Shown here in pieces: positions 1 through 6,880 of a stretch of 11,450 nt of DNA. The DNA is from Pseudomonadota bacterium (GTDB taxonomy: Bacteria; Pseudomonadota; Gammaproteobacteria; Burkholderiales; Burkholderiaceae_A): the NCBI GenBank assembly GCA_002684875.1, contig NYVY01000031.1, positions 1 through 11,450 of the forward strand, given 5' to 3'. The notes under the pieces were generated by a model. The model was not told where the DNA came from and searched no databases. It was given only the letters and a program-made list of their open reading frames with translations. Position numbers and translations under genes: made by a program. Within the stretch, counting starts at the first letter, position 1; every line of letters begins with the position of its first letter.

Positions 1-134
1 TATTAACTCAAATAGAAATTAATGATGAAGAAGAAACAAAAAACATTTTTGTAACCTTAATGGGAGAAGAAGTAGGGCCAAGGAAAGAATTTATTCAAAA
101 AAATGCGCTTAATGTTGCTAACCTTGACGTTTAG
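1..134 (+). CDS. gyrB: DNA gyrase subunit B, C-terminal end only (partial)
   Basis: This is the 3' end of a gene that enters from the left edge; the reading frame has full codons from position 3 and stops at TAG 132-134. The visible 43 residues end in LMGEEVGPRKEFIQKNALNV followed by ANLDV. This closely matches the conserved GyrB tail (E. coli ends [20 protein letters not shown] then ANIDI). GyrB is the ATPase subunit of DNA gyrase, which introduces negative supercoils together with GyrA in the cytoplasm. The match includes the far C-terminal residues, so GyrB is preferred over its paralogue ParE. The last 17 bases overlap the end of topB on the other strand. I see no terminator hairpin after the stop. 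In many bacteria gyrB follows dnaA and dnaN, so the origin may lie just to the left; that is inference. Confidence 0.9.
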   Translation, partial: LTQIEINDEEETKNIFVTLMGEEVGPRKEFIQKNALNVANLDV

Positions 135-2580
135 ACTTTTTCTGTTTAGCTACAAATTCAAAGCCAATGGAACCGTCTTCTTTAATTATAAGAAATGCTT
201 TAAATTTTCTTCTTGTTCTTGAGGATATAAACCCTTCTAATAAATCTGTTTTTCTATTTGTTAAAAGCTTTACCATTTGCTCTGTTGAAATAGGTTGCTG
301 TAAAACAGCAAGACCAGTTTTAAAGGTACAAGATTTATCTTTTCCTACTGTTTTAGCGCAAATATAACTGCTTTTATAAATTACAACGTCACTCGAACAT
401 TTAGGACACTTACCTATAACTGTTGACTTGTCATAAGAGAGAGTATTGAATTCCTCTGAATCTCCAGTATCGAAATCGAATTTTAATTTATAGTCTGTAG
501 TCATAATGATGGTACCTACAAATAACCCGCCCCATTTATTTCTAAAGCCTTCTAAAGGACCCAGTTTTTTTTCTTTTATAAAAATTTCTGCTTCGGTAAC
601 ACTTAAGCACCTACCACCAGGCGTTTTGGAAATTGAAAAATCACAGGCTACACAACCGTAACGTTTGTAATTTTCTTTTACTGTGTCGTTACATTTTGGA
701 CATGGAGCATTTAATGTTGCATAGTCCCCTGGAATTGTAATACTGTCGTAACTCTTTGTTTTTTCGACAATTTGCGACACCATTAATCTTATGTCTTTAA
801 GAAATACGTCTTTATCTATTATTCCATTTTCTATTTCTTTAAGCCGAAATTCCCATTCACCTGTTAAGTCAGCACGAGACAACTCCTTAATTCTTAGCCC
901 TTCTAATAGCTGCATCAGCCGTAAAGATGATGGCGAGATTAATAAATCCCTTCCCTCCCGTATTAAATATTTGTCCTTTATTAACTCTTCAATAATACCA
1001 GCCCGGGTAGCGGGAGTACCAATCCCTTTCTCAACCATAGCTTCTCTTTGAATGTCATCTTCTACTAGTTTCCCAGCCGTTTCCATTGAAGAAAGTAGTG
1101 TCGCTTCATTGTAATGTGGTGGTGGTTTTGTTGTTTGGTCTTCAATGGTTATTTCGTTACAAAGAATTTTCTCATTTTCGTCAATTTCTACTAAATTATC
1201 TTTTTTTATATTTGATAAATCTAAATACAATTTTTGCCATCCAGGATTTACTAAAATCTTCCCTTCTGTTTTGAAATTATATTTTCCAACAATGGTAATC
1301 CTCTTTGTGTTTAGATATTTTGCAGATGGTAAAAAAATCGCTAAAAATCTTTTTAAAATAAGTTCATAAAGTTTTTGTTCAGGTTCGGAAAGTTTTTTTG
1401 GAAAGACTCCTGTAGGTATAATTGCAAAATGGTCACTGACTTTTTTATCATTAAAAACCTTGTGATTTTTTGAAACAAATTTTTCTTTTATTATTTCACT
1501 GCAGAATATAGAAAAATTTGAATACCCTTGTAATTCGTTAATTGTATTTGTTACCGTTTCAACATAGTCTTCTGGCAAAAATTTAGAATCAGTTCTTGGG
1601 TAAGTCGTTAACTTATGTTTATCGTATAAGGCCTGAGCTAAACCGACAGTGTTTTTTGCAGAAAAACCAAATCGATTATTGGCTTCTCTCTGTAAACTAG
1701 TTAAGTCAAATAACATAGGTGGTGACTGTGTAACAGTTTTTTTCTCATCCTTGGCAGAAGCTATTTGGTTTTTAATTGCATTGACAATAAATTCGGCACT
1801 CTTTCTGTCCCATATCCTTGTTTCTCGATGGTGCGGGTTATCCTTACTTTTTTTGAAGTTGGTATCAAAGTACCTTCCAGTATAATAACTGCGACGTGTT
1901 TTAAAATTTGTTACTATTTCATAATAGGGTTCACTTAAAAATTTGTTAATCTCTTCTTCACGTTGAACAACCATTGCAAGCGTTGGAGTTTTCACTCTTC
2001 CAACGGGTGTTTTATAAAATCCTCCATCTAAGCTATTAAAAGCAGTAAACGCCCTCGTACTGTTTATTCCAACAAGCCAATCAGCTTCACTGCGACATTT
2101 GGCAGCATTTGACAGTGGTATCAACTCATTATTAGATTTTAGATTTTTAAACCCTGTTCTAATTGCCTCTGGCGTCATTGATTGTAGCCAAAGTCTTTTT
2201 ATTTCTAGTTTGCATTTTGAATACTCAACGATGTGCCGAAATATTAATTCTCCTTCTCTTGCGGCATCACAAGCATTAATTAACAAATAAATATCTTTTC
2301 TTTTTATTTGTTTAACAATAACTTTTAATCTTGTTTCAGTTTTTTCAAAAGGCTCGAGGGAAAACTTTGGTGGTAAGTGTGGTAAATTCTTCAAGCTCCA
2401 CTTTCCTCTTTTTATATCGTGTTTTTCTGGGACCACCATTTTTAATAAATGACCAACAGCCGCTGTAATGACCATATCGTCCCTTTCATAGAAGTCTTTT
2501 AACTTCTTAAATCCACCTAAGGCTTTGGCAATATCAGAGGCAACTGAAGGTTTTTCTGCTATAACTAGTGCTTTATTCAT
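118..2580 (-). CDS. topB: DNA topoisomerase III (type IA)
   Basis: Type IA topoisomerase that passes one DNA strand through another, relaxing and decatenating DNA. With the start chosen here it has 820 residues. A TOPRIM domain opens the protein (LVIAEKPSVA, Glu9; DAAREGE from Asp105). The catalytic tyrosine is Tyr327 in TTYPRTDS. The IGTPATR motif lies near residues 520-526. Two C-terminal zinc-ribbon regions have cysteines at about 627, 630, 643, 646 and at 725, 728, 741, 751. E. coli TopB is about 650 residues; this longer form matches the betaproteobacterial type as I recall it. The frame extends upstream to an ATG at 2628, but the start at 2580 puts the usual MxKALVIAEKPS beginning at residue 1, and a likely promoter -10 lies inside the extension. 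It is convergent with gyrB and divergent from def. In DAAREGE the second acidic residue of the usual DxD is Ala; as I recall DAGREGE is common in this subgroup, so activity is expected. Confidence 0.95.
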   Translation of the reverse strand: MNKALVIAEKPSVASDIAKALGGFKKLKDFYERDDMVITAAVGHLLKMVVPEKHDIKRGKWSLKNLPHLPPKFSLEPFEKTETRLKVIVKQIKRKDIYLLINACDAAREGELIFRHIVEYSKCKLEIKRLWLQSMTPEAIRTGFKNLKSNNELIPLSNAAKCRSEADWLVGINSTRAFTAFNSLDGGFYKTPVGRVKTPTLAMVVQREEEINKFLSEPYYEIVTNFKTRRSYYTGRYFDTNFKKSKDNPHHRETRIWDRKSAEFIVNAIKNQIASAKDEKKTVTQSPPMLFDLTSLQREANNRFGFSAKNTVGLAQALYDKHKLTTYPRTDSKFLPEDYVETVTNTINELQGYSNFSIFCSEIIKEKFVSKNHKVFNDKKVSDHFAIIPTGVFPKKLSEPEQKLYELILKRFLAIFLPSAKYLNTKRITIVGKYNFKTEGKILVNPGWQKLYLDLSNIKKDNLVEIDENEKILCNEITIEDQTTKPPPHYNEATLLSSMETAGKLVEDDIQREAMVEKGIGTPATRAGIIEELIKDKYLIREGRDLLISPSSLRLMQLLEGLRIKELSRADLTGEWEFRLKEIENGIIDKDVFLKDIRLMVSQIVEKTKSYDSITIPGDYATLNAPCPKCNDTVKENYKRYGCVACDFSISKTPGGRCLSVTEAEIFIKEKKLGPLEGFRNKWGGLFVGTIIMTTDYKLKFDFDTGDSEEFNTLSYDKSTVIGKCPKCSSDVVIYKSSYICAKTVGKDKSCTFKTGLAVLQQPISTEQMVKLLTNRKTDLLEGFISSRTRRKFKAFLIIKEDGSIGFEFVAKQKKSKRQG

Positions 2581-2590
2581 AATCCAATTG

Positions 2591-2619
2591 TTGAAATATT
2601 GTAAAATTTTTTGCATCAT
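2591..2619 (+). promoter_or_regulatory. Candidate promoter of the def operon
   Basis: On the plus strand TTGAAA (2591-2596, five of six to the -35 consensus) is followed after 17 nt by CATCAT (2614-2619, four of six to the -10 consensus, keeping the important second A and last T). A start near 2626 would leave a roughly 45-nt, A-rich leader before def with no clear Shine-Dalgarno sequence. It overlaps the opposite-facing topB promoter at the -10 elements. In an AT-rich region such matches arise easily, so this is tentative. Confidence 0.28.
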
Positions 2620-2644
2620 ATTACTCAAATGGTGTTCATTGCAA
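2615..2644 (-). promoter_or_regulatory. Probable sigma-70 promoter of topB
   Basis: Read on the minus strand there is a -35-like TTGCAA (2639-2644), an 18-nt spacer and a -10-like TATGAT (2615-2620). Transcription would start near 2608, about 28 nt before the ATG at 2580. This supports 2580 over 2628 as the topB start, because the longer frame would begin upstream of the transcript. The elements are seen in the sequence; promoter activity is inferred. Confidence 0.45.
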
Positions 2645-2670
2645 GTAAAAAATAAAAAAAAATTAAATTT

Positions 2671-3186
2671 ATGACTATTTTAAAAGTACTTCATTATCCC
2701 GATAAGCGCTTAAAATCAGTAGCTAAGCCCGTCTTAAATTTTGACAAAAAATTAAGTAAGCTAGCTGATGATATGTTGGAAACAATGTATTCCGAGAAAG
2801 GAATTGGACTGGCAGCTGTCCAAGTTAATGTTTTGCAGAGGGTAGTTGTAATGGACCTCTCTGAGGAAAAAAATAAACCAATTATTTTCATAAACCCTGA
2901 AATAAATAGAGTTAGCAAAGAAATTCGTGAATATAATGAAGGCTGTCTTTCTGTACCTGGTGTTTATGAAAAAGTTCAAAGACCCGCTACGGTTAATTTG
3001 AAATACCAACGTTTAGATGGAAAAGTAGTGGAATACGAGGCTGACGAACTTTTATCGGTATGTATTCAACATGAGATAGACCATTTAGAAGGGGTTGTTT
3101 TTTTAGACCGTTTATCTCGGCTAAAGCAAGAAAAAATAATTAAAAGACTGGCAAAAGAACGAAAAAAACAGTTTATTGAAGTTTAG
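2671..3186 (+). CDS. def: Peptide deformylase
   Basis: Metalloenzyme that removes the formyl group from the N-terminal methionine of new proteins as they leave the ribosome. All three family motifs are present in its 171 residues: GIGLAAVQ (44-51), EGCLS (90-94) and QHEIDH (133-138). The metal ligands are Cys92, His134 and His138, with Glu135 as the catalytic base, equivalent to Cys90, His132, His136 and Glu133 in E. coli. The length is normal for the family. The C-terminal tail is rich in Lys and Arg, as often seen in bacterial deformylases. It is the first gene of the long plus-strand operon, and fmt begins 3 nt after its stop. No clear Shine-Dalgarno precedes the ATG; the leader is almost pure A and T. 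Confidence 0.97.
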   Translation: MTILKVLHYPDKRLKSVAKPVLNFDKKLSKLADDMLETMYSEKGIGLAAVQVNVLQRVVVMDLSEEKNKPIIFINPEINRVSKEIREYNEGCLSVPGVYEKVQRPATVNLKYQRLDGKVVEYEADELLSVCIQHEIDHLEGVVFLDRLSRLKQEKIIKRLAKERKKQFIEV

Positions 3187-3189
3187 CCA

Positions 3190-4146
3190 ATGAAGGTCGC
3201 ATTTGCAGGCTCTGAGGGTTTTTCAATAAAGGTTTTAGATCATTTACTTTTAAATATTACTAATTTAGTTTCATTACAATTTGTAATAACATTGCCACAA
3301 AGAGTTAAAGGCAGAGGAAAAAAAACAAAAAACACAGATGTTTATGAATTTTGTAAGGCTAAAAAAATTCCAGTAGTTACGATGGAAAAAAATCAAAAGT
3401 TAAATCAAGATTTAAAAATAAAATTAAAACAGATTGATATTCTTTTAGTGGCGTCATTTGGAATAATATTAGATAAAAATTTTTTGGATTTACCCAAACT
3501 TGGTTGTATTAATTTACATCCTTCATTACTGCCGAAGTGGCGAGGTGCAGCACCCATTCAAAGGGCTATTGAAGCAGGAAATGATTGGACAGGGGTTAGT
3601 ATTATGAAAATGGTTGAAAAACTCGATAGTGGGCCTATCTGGAAACAATCAAAAGAAAAGATATTGAAGTTAGATACGACAGATATATTAGAAACTCGAT
3701 TGGTTATAAAAGGGTCTATTTTATTAGAAGAGTTTTTTTCTGAGGTCAAGCCAGAAACACTTTTTGTCTCGCAGAATAATTACAATGCAACATATGCGAA
3801 AAAAATAGAAAAAAAAGAGTTAAATATTGACTGGACTGAAACTGCAACTTGTATCATGCACAAAATAAATGCTTTTTATCCAAAACCTTGTGCGTATTCA
3901 TTCCTTAATGGCATTAGAGTTAAGTTTGGAAGGTCAAAAGTAACTTCCTTAAATAATAACAGCTATGACCTACCTGGAAAAGTCATTGTTAACTTATCTC
4001 AAAATGAGTTTGTAGTTAATATTTCATGTGGTCAAGGATATTTGGGAGTGATGAATTTACAAAAAGAGGGAGGAAAATGGCTAAGTGCAAAAGCTTTTTC
4101 TAATGGATTCAAATTTTTTGAAAGATTAAGTTTTAATAAAGAATAG
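3190..4146 (+). CDS. fmt: Methionyl-tRNA formyltransferase
   Basis: Transfers a formyl group from 10-formyltetrahydrofolate to Met on initiator tRNA, the counterpart of the deformylase encoded just upstream. The 318-residue length is typical. The catalytic residues fall at the same numbers as in E. coli: Asn108 and His110 in INLHPSLLPKWRGAAP, and Asp146 in EKLDSGP. A C-terminal OB-like tRNA-binding domain is expected from about residue 205. The tRNA-contacting loop usually reads close to TQPDRPAGRGKK; here it is TLPQRVKGRGKK (34-45), so its first half has diverged while Arg42 and the basic end are kept. The gene lies 3 nt after def and ends 3 nt before htpX. It is one of the most AT-rich stretches of the window: 12 G or C in the 60 bases 3361-3420. 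Confidence 0.97.
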   Translation: MKVAFAGSEGFSIKVLDHLLLNITNLVSLQFVITLPQRVKGRGKKTKNTDVYEFCKAKKIPVVTMEKNQKLNQDLKIKLKQIDILLVASFGIILDKNFLDLPKLGCINLHPSLLPKWRGAAPIQRAIEAGNDWTGVSIMKMVEKLDSGPIWKQSKEKILKLDTTDILETRLVIKGSILLEEFFSEVKPETLFVSQNNYNATYAKKIEKKELNIDWTETATCIMHKINAFYPKPCAYSFLNGIRVKFGRSKVTSLNNNSYDLPGKVIVNLSQNEFVVNISCGQGYLGVMNLQKEGGKWLSAKAFSNGFKFFERLSFNKE

Positions 4147-4149
4147 ACT

Positions 4150-5001
4150 ATGGGCTATTTAAAAACTTTTTTCTTAATGTTTTTGTTAATTTTGCTTTTT
4201 GCTTATGTGGGATTTTTCATAGGCGGCGAGGCTGGTATGATTTTCGCGTTAATGTTTGCCTTCATTGGGAATATAACAGCGTTTTGGTATTCTGATAAAT
4301 TAATTTTAAAAATTTACTCAGCAAAACTTATTAGCAAAGTAGACTACCCAGAATTAAACGAGATAGTTTTTGATTTATGCTCAACTACTCAAGTACCTAA
4401 ACCAGCAATTTATCTTATTGAAGAAGAAACCCCAAATGCATTCGCAACTGGTCGTAATCCAGATAATGCTGCTATTGCAGTCACTAGTGGGCTGGTGAAG
4501 ATTCTTGATAAAAATGAACTAAAAGGAGTTATAGCTCACGAATTAGCGCATATTATAAATAGAGATATACTTATTTCAACTATAAGTGCAGTTTTTGCGG
4601 CAGCAATAACATCCATTGCTTACATGGCCATGTTTTTTGGTCAAAGGGGGGTTGGTAGATCAGCTCATCCTGTTTTTAGTTTGTTGATTATCTTTCTAGC
4701 TCCTCTAGCTGCCTCTGTTATTCAATTGGCCGTATCTCGTTCTCGTGAATTTGAAGCTGATAGGGTTGGAGGGATAATTTCGGGAAATCCTGCTGCTCTT
4801 GCATCTGCACTGAACAAAATAGAAAAGAATGCAAAAAACGGTTCATTCGAAAAACTTGAAAATCATCCTGAAACTGCGCAAATGATGATTATCCCTTCAA
4901 TGTCCAAAAAAGGATTTACAAATTTATTCTCCACCCATCCCTCAACTGAAGAGAGGATTCTAAGGTTGAAAAAATTAGAACATGAACTGAATTCAAAATG
5001 A
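4150..5001 (+). CDS. htpX: Membrane zinc metalloprotease HtpX (M48 family)
   Basis: Inner-membrane protease of family M48 that cuts misfolded membrane proteins; in E. coli it belongs to the Cpx envelope-stress response and works alongside FtsH. The 283 residues show two N-terminal hydrophobic segments (about 5-25 and 28-47), the zinc motif HELAH (130-134), two more hydrophobic stretches (about 143-163 and 175-196), and the downstream motif SREFEAD with the likely third ligand Glu200 and Asp204. The C-terminal FSTHPSTEERI is a standard HtpX ending motif. The active site should face the cytoplasm, as in E. coli. The gene starts 3 nt after fmt. Its stop TGA overlaps the rsmB start in an ATGA junction. 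Confidence 0.95.
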   Translation: MGYLKTFFLMFLLILLFAYVGFFIGGEAGMIFALMFAFIGNITAFWYSDKLILKIYSAKLISKVDYPELNEIVFDLCSTTQVPKPAIYLIEEETPNAFATGRNPDNAAIAVTSGLVKILDKNELKGVIAHELAHIINRDILISTISAVFAAAITSIAYMAMFFGQRGVGRSAHPVFSLLIIFLAPLAASVIQLAVSRSREFEADRVGGIISGNPAALASALNKIEKNAKNGSFEKLENHPETAQMMIIPSMSKKGFTNLFSTHPSTEERILRLKKLEHELNSK

Positions 5002-6320
5002 TGAAAAAACCCTTGCATGAAGATATTGTGAAGGCATCACATTTTATGTTGGGAGAAAATAAAAACTTTTCTGATTTGACTCCTAATCAAAAATATTTAA
5101 GGTTTATTGGGCTAAGAAGGTTGGGCTTAACGTTTTATTGTTTAAATATATTATCAAAGAAAAAACCAAGTGAATTGATAATTTCTGTAATTGCGATTGC
5201 GATCGCATTAATCGATAAGAAGAGATATGCATCACATGTAATAGTTAGTCAATCAGTGGAAGCGTTAAAACTAATATGTGGAAGAAAAACTGCAGGATTT
5301 GGAAACTTTTTGTTACGTAAAATAATGACAGATTTTGAATCTCTGTCAAAAAAAAATGCTTCACATTGCTCTAAGTGGAATGCTCCAAATTGGTGGATAG
5401 GACACTTTAAAAAACAGTGTATTTCAAAAAGAATTCAAAACACTTTCTTAGAGTCAATTGACGCTCATCCTCCGTTAACAATAAGAGTAAATGATCTTCG
5501 AGAGATAGAAAGTATTTCTAGAGAGTTCGATCATTTAAATAAAACATTAATCAAAGTTGGTCCCCGAGCATATACGGTAATACCCCCATTTAATATTCTA
5601 AAAACTGAAGCATTTAAAGGTGGAAAAATTAGCGTACAGGATTCAAGTTCTCAGCTTATTTCCACTCTTTTGCAACCATGTGAAGAGAGCAAGGTACTTG
5701 ATATGTGTGCCGCCCCTGGGGGCAAAAGTCTGGCATTAGCAACACTACATAGGTTTAATCTTATTTCCAATGATAAATCTGGAGAGAGAATGAAAAAAAT
5801 GAAAACTGAAATAGTAAGGTTAAAAAATTATTTAGTAACAACACCATTAACATGCTCATTCGATCCATTAGACCAAGTTGGTCTAATGGAATTACAAAAT
5901 TACTGTGAAAATGGATTTGATTATATTTTATTAGATGCTCCTTGCTCCGCATCTGGTCTATTACGAAGGCATCCTGAGATACCTTGGGTTAGAACACCAA
6001 GTCAATTGAAAAACTTGATTCTTTTACAAGCTAAATTATTAGATGCAAGTTGGACAATTTTAAGAACAGGCGGTATCTTAATTTATTCTACTTGTTCTAT
6101 TTTCTACAACGAAGGAGAAAACCAAATTTTGAAATTTTTGAGAAGGACTAAGGATGCAGAAAGAAAGAGCGCCCCAGGCCTAATTGAACCAAAAATTGGC
6201 ATAGATTTGTATGAAAAACCTCTTACTTGTATTGATAAAAAAAATATTCGCAAAGATTGGTTAGGAAATGATGGATTCTTTTACGCTATTCTGAAAAAAA
6301 GAACTAAATGGGAAAAATAA
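4998..6320 (+). CDS. rsmB: 16S rRNA (cytosine-967 C5) methyltransferase RsmB (Sun/Fmu)
   Basis: S-adenosylmethionine-dependent enzyme that methylates C967 (E. coli numbering) of 16S rRNA. Of 440 residues, about 8-135 form a NusB-like RNA-binding domain and the rest the methyltransferase. Motif I is LDMCAAPGGKS (234-243). The two conserved cysteines are Cys316 in DAPCSASG, followed by RRHPEIPW, and Cys366 in YSTCS, matching E. coli Cys325 and Cys375. The C-terminal DGFFYAIL is the usual ending motif. Two adjacent ATGs (4998 and 5001) could serve as start; the first makes a 4-nt ATGA overlap with htpX. The end overlaps the DUF4390 gene by 13 nt. Inside the methyltransferase part, codons for residues 289-298 form a perfect palindrome, in a region about five residues longer than in E. 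coli RsmB by eye. Confidence 0.95.
   Translation: MMKKPLHEDIVKASHFMLGENKNFSDLTPNQKYLRFIGLRRLGLTFYCLNILSKKKPSELIISVIAIAIALIDKKRYASHVIVSQSVEALKLICGRKTAGFGNFLLRKIMTDFESLSKKNASHCSKWNAPNWWIGHFKKQCISKRIQNTFLESIDAHPPLTIRVNDLREIESISREFDHLNKTLIKVGPRAYTVIPPFNILKTEAFKGGKISVQDSSSQLISTLLQPCEESKVLDMCAAPGGKSLALATLHRFNLISNDKSGERMKKMKTEIVRLKNYLVTTPLTCSFDPLDQVGLMELQNYCENGFDYILLDAPCSASGLLRRHPEIPWVRTPSQLKNLILLQAKLLDASWTILRTGGILIYSTCSIFYNEGENQILKFLRRTKDAERKSAPGLIEPKIGIDLYEKPLTCIDKKNIRKDWLGNDGFFYAILKKRTKWEK
5864..5890. repeat. Perfect 27-nt palindrome inside rsmB
   Basis: Two 13-base arms (5864-5876 and 5878-5890) are exact reverse complements around a single central G at 5877; the left arm reads TCCATTAGACCAA. 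In RNA this could form a 12-bp stem with a 3-nt loop. It encodes residues DPLDQVGLME of RsmB, in the variable stretch between motif I and the catalytic PCSASG. No run of T follows, so it is not a rho-independent terminator. Its function, if any, is unknown. Confidence 0.85.
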
Positions 6321-6880
6321 TTAAAAGTTGTTTTTTATTTATCGTTGTTTCTCTTTTATCTTGTGCGTCAGATCTTGAGCAAAGTGGGTCAAAAATTATT
6401 CTTGAAAATACTAATGTAGCTATTAAAAATAAATATTTAGTTTTAAATGGCGACGTATCAGTCGAACTGGAGGATACTCTTATCCAAGCCCTACGAACTG
6501 GAATTCCACTTGAATTCTCTTCAGAGTTTGAAATTTATAAACCATCTTTTATCTGGTCAAAAAATATTTATAGTAAAAAAAGACATGCAACATTACAATA
6601 TCATGGAATTACAAGAAGGTTCTCTGTTCAGGTAAATAGCGGCAATTTTGTTTATTTCGAGAGTCTGACTGAGGCTTTGGCTGCTTGTTTGAGTGTCAGG
6701 GATTGGATATCGATTCCTGTAAACAATTTATCAGTAAAAAAAAATAATGTATACGCCAGAATTAGATTAAAGCTCAATTTAGAGTCATTACCGAGGCCAA
6801 TATCAATTGTTGCTGCCTCCGATAATTCATGGCAAGTATCAACTGGTTGGGTTGATGTAATTCTGGGAGATATGTATTGA
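6308..6880 (+). CDS. DUF4390 family predicted lipoprotein, function unknown
   Basis: A 190-residue protein with an N-terminal export signal: basic MGKIIKS, a hydrophobic core (about 8-16), then a lipobox-like LLSC with Cys19. It is probably a lipoprotein anchored to a membrane on the periplasmic side. The mature part matches DUF4390 as I know it: an early predicted beta region, then ALRTGIPLEF, a W-rich segment, LQYHGITRRFSV and FESLTEALAAC. No catalytic motif is visible and the role of the family is not known to me. It overlaps rsmB by 13 nt, and its stop overlaps the start of the sensor kinase gene ntrY, so it is probably translated together with the kinase. That context would fit a periplasmic partner or modulator of NtrY, but this is inference. 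The lipobox -2 residue Leu is not the most usual one, so simple Sec secretion is an alternative. Confidence 0.82.
   Translation: MGKIIKSCFLFIVVSLLSCASDLEQSGSKIILENTNVAIKNKYLVLNGDVSVELEDTLIQALRTGIPLEFSSEFEIYKPSFIWSKNIYSKKRHATLQYHGITRRFSVQVNSGNFVYFESLTEALAACLSVRDWISIPVNNLSVKKNNVYARIRLKLNLESLPRPISIVAASDNSWQVSTGWVDVILGDMY
6865..6869 (+). promoter_or_regulatory. Strong ribosome binding site that fixes the TTG start of ntrY
   Basis: GGGAG lies 7 nt before TTG 6877-6879. No ATG or GTG exists nearby in this frame, and the next residues form the first membrane segment of NtrY. The site therefore decides the unusual TTG start, which overlaps the DUF4390 stop codon as TTGA. Confidence 0.7.

Noticed and set aside
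1..134. ParE (topoisomerase IV) as an alternative for the partial gene
   Set aside because: The terminal residues ALNVANLDV fit the GyrB tail much better than ParE.
2262..2280. TopB has DAAREGE where type IA enzymes usually have DxDREGE
   Set aside because: Loss of the second Asp looked like a damaged metal site, but DAGREGE forms are, as I recall, usual in this TopB subgroup, and all other motifs are intact.
2581..2628. Longer N-terminus for topB starting at 2628
   Set aside because: The extra 16 residues are not part of the family start, and a likely -10 element lies inside them. The ATG at 2580 gives the expected beginning.
5348..5356. Run of nine A in rsmB as a possible phase-variable site or frameshift
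   Set aside because: The frame is intact on both sides and such runs are frequent in this AT-rich DNA. There is no sign of a contingency gene.
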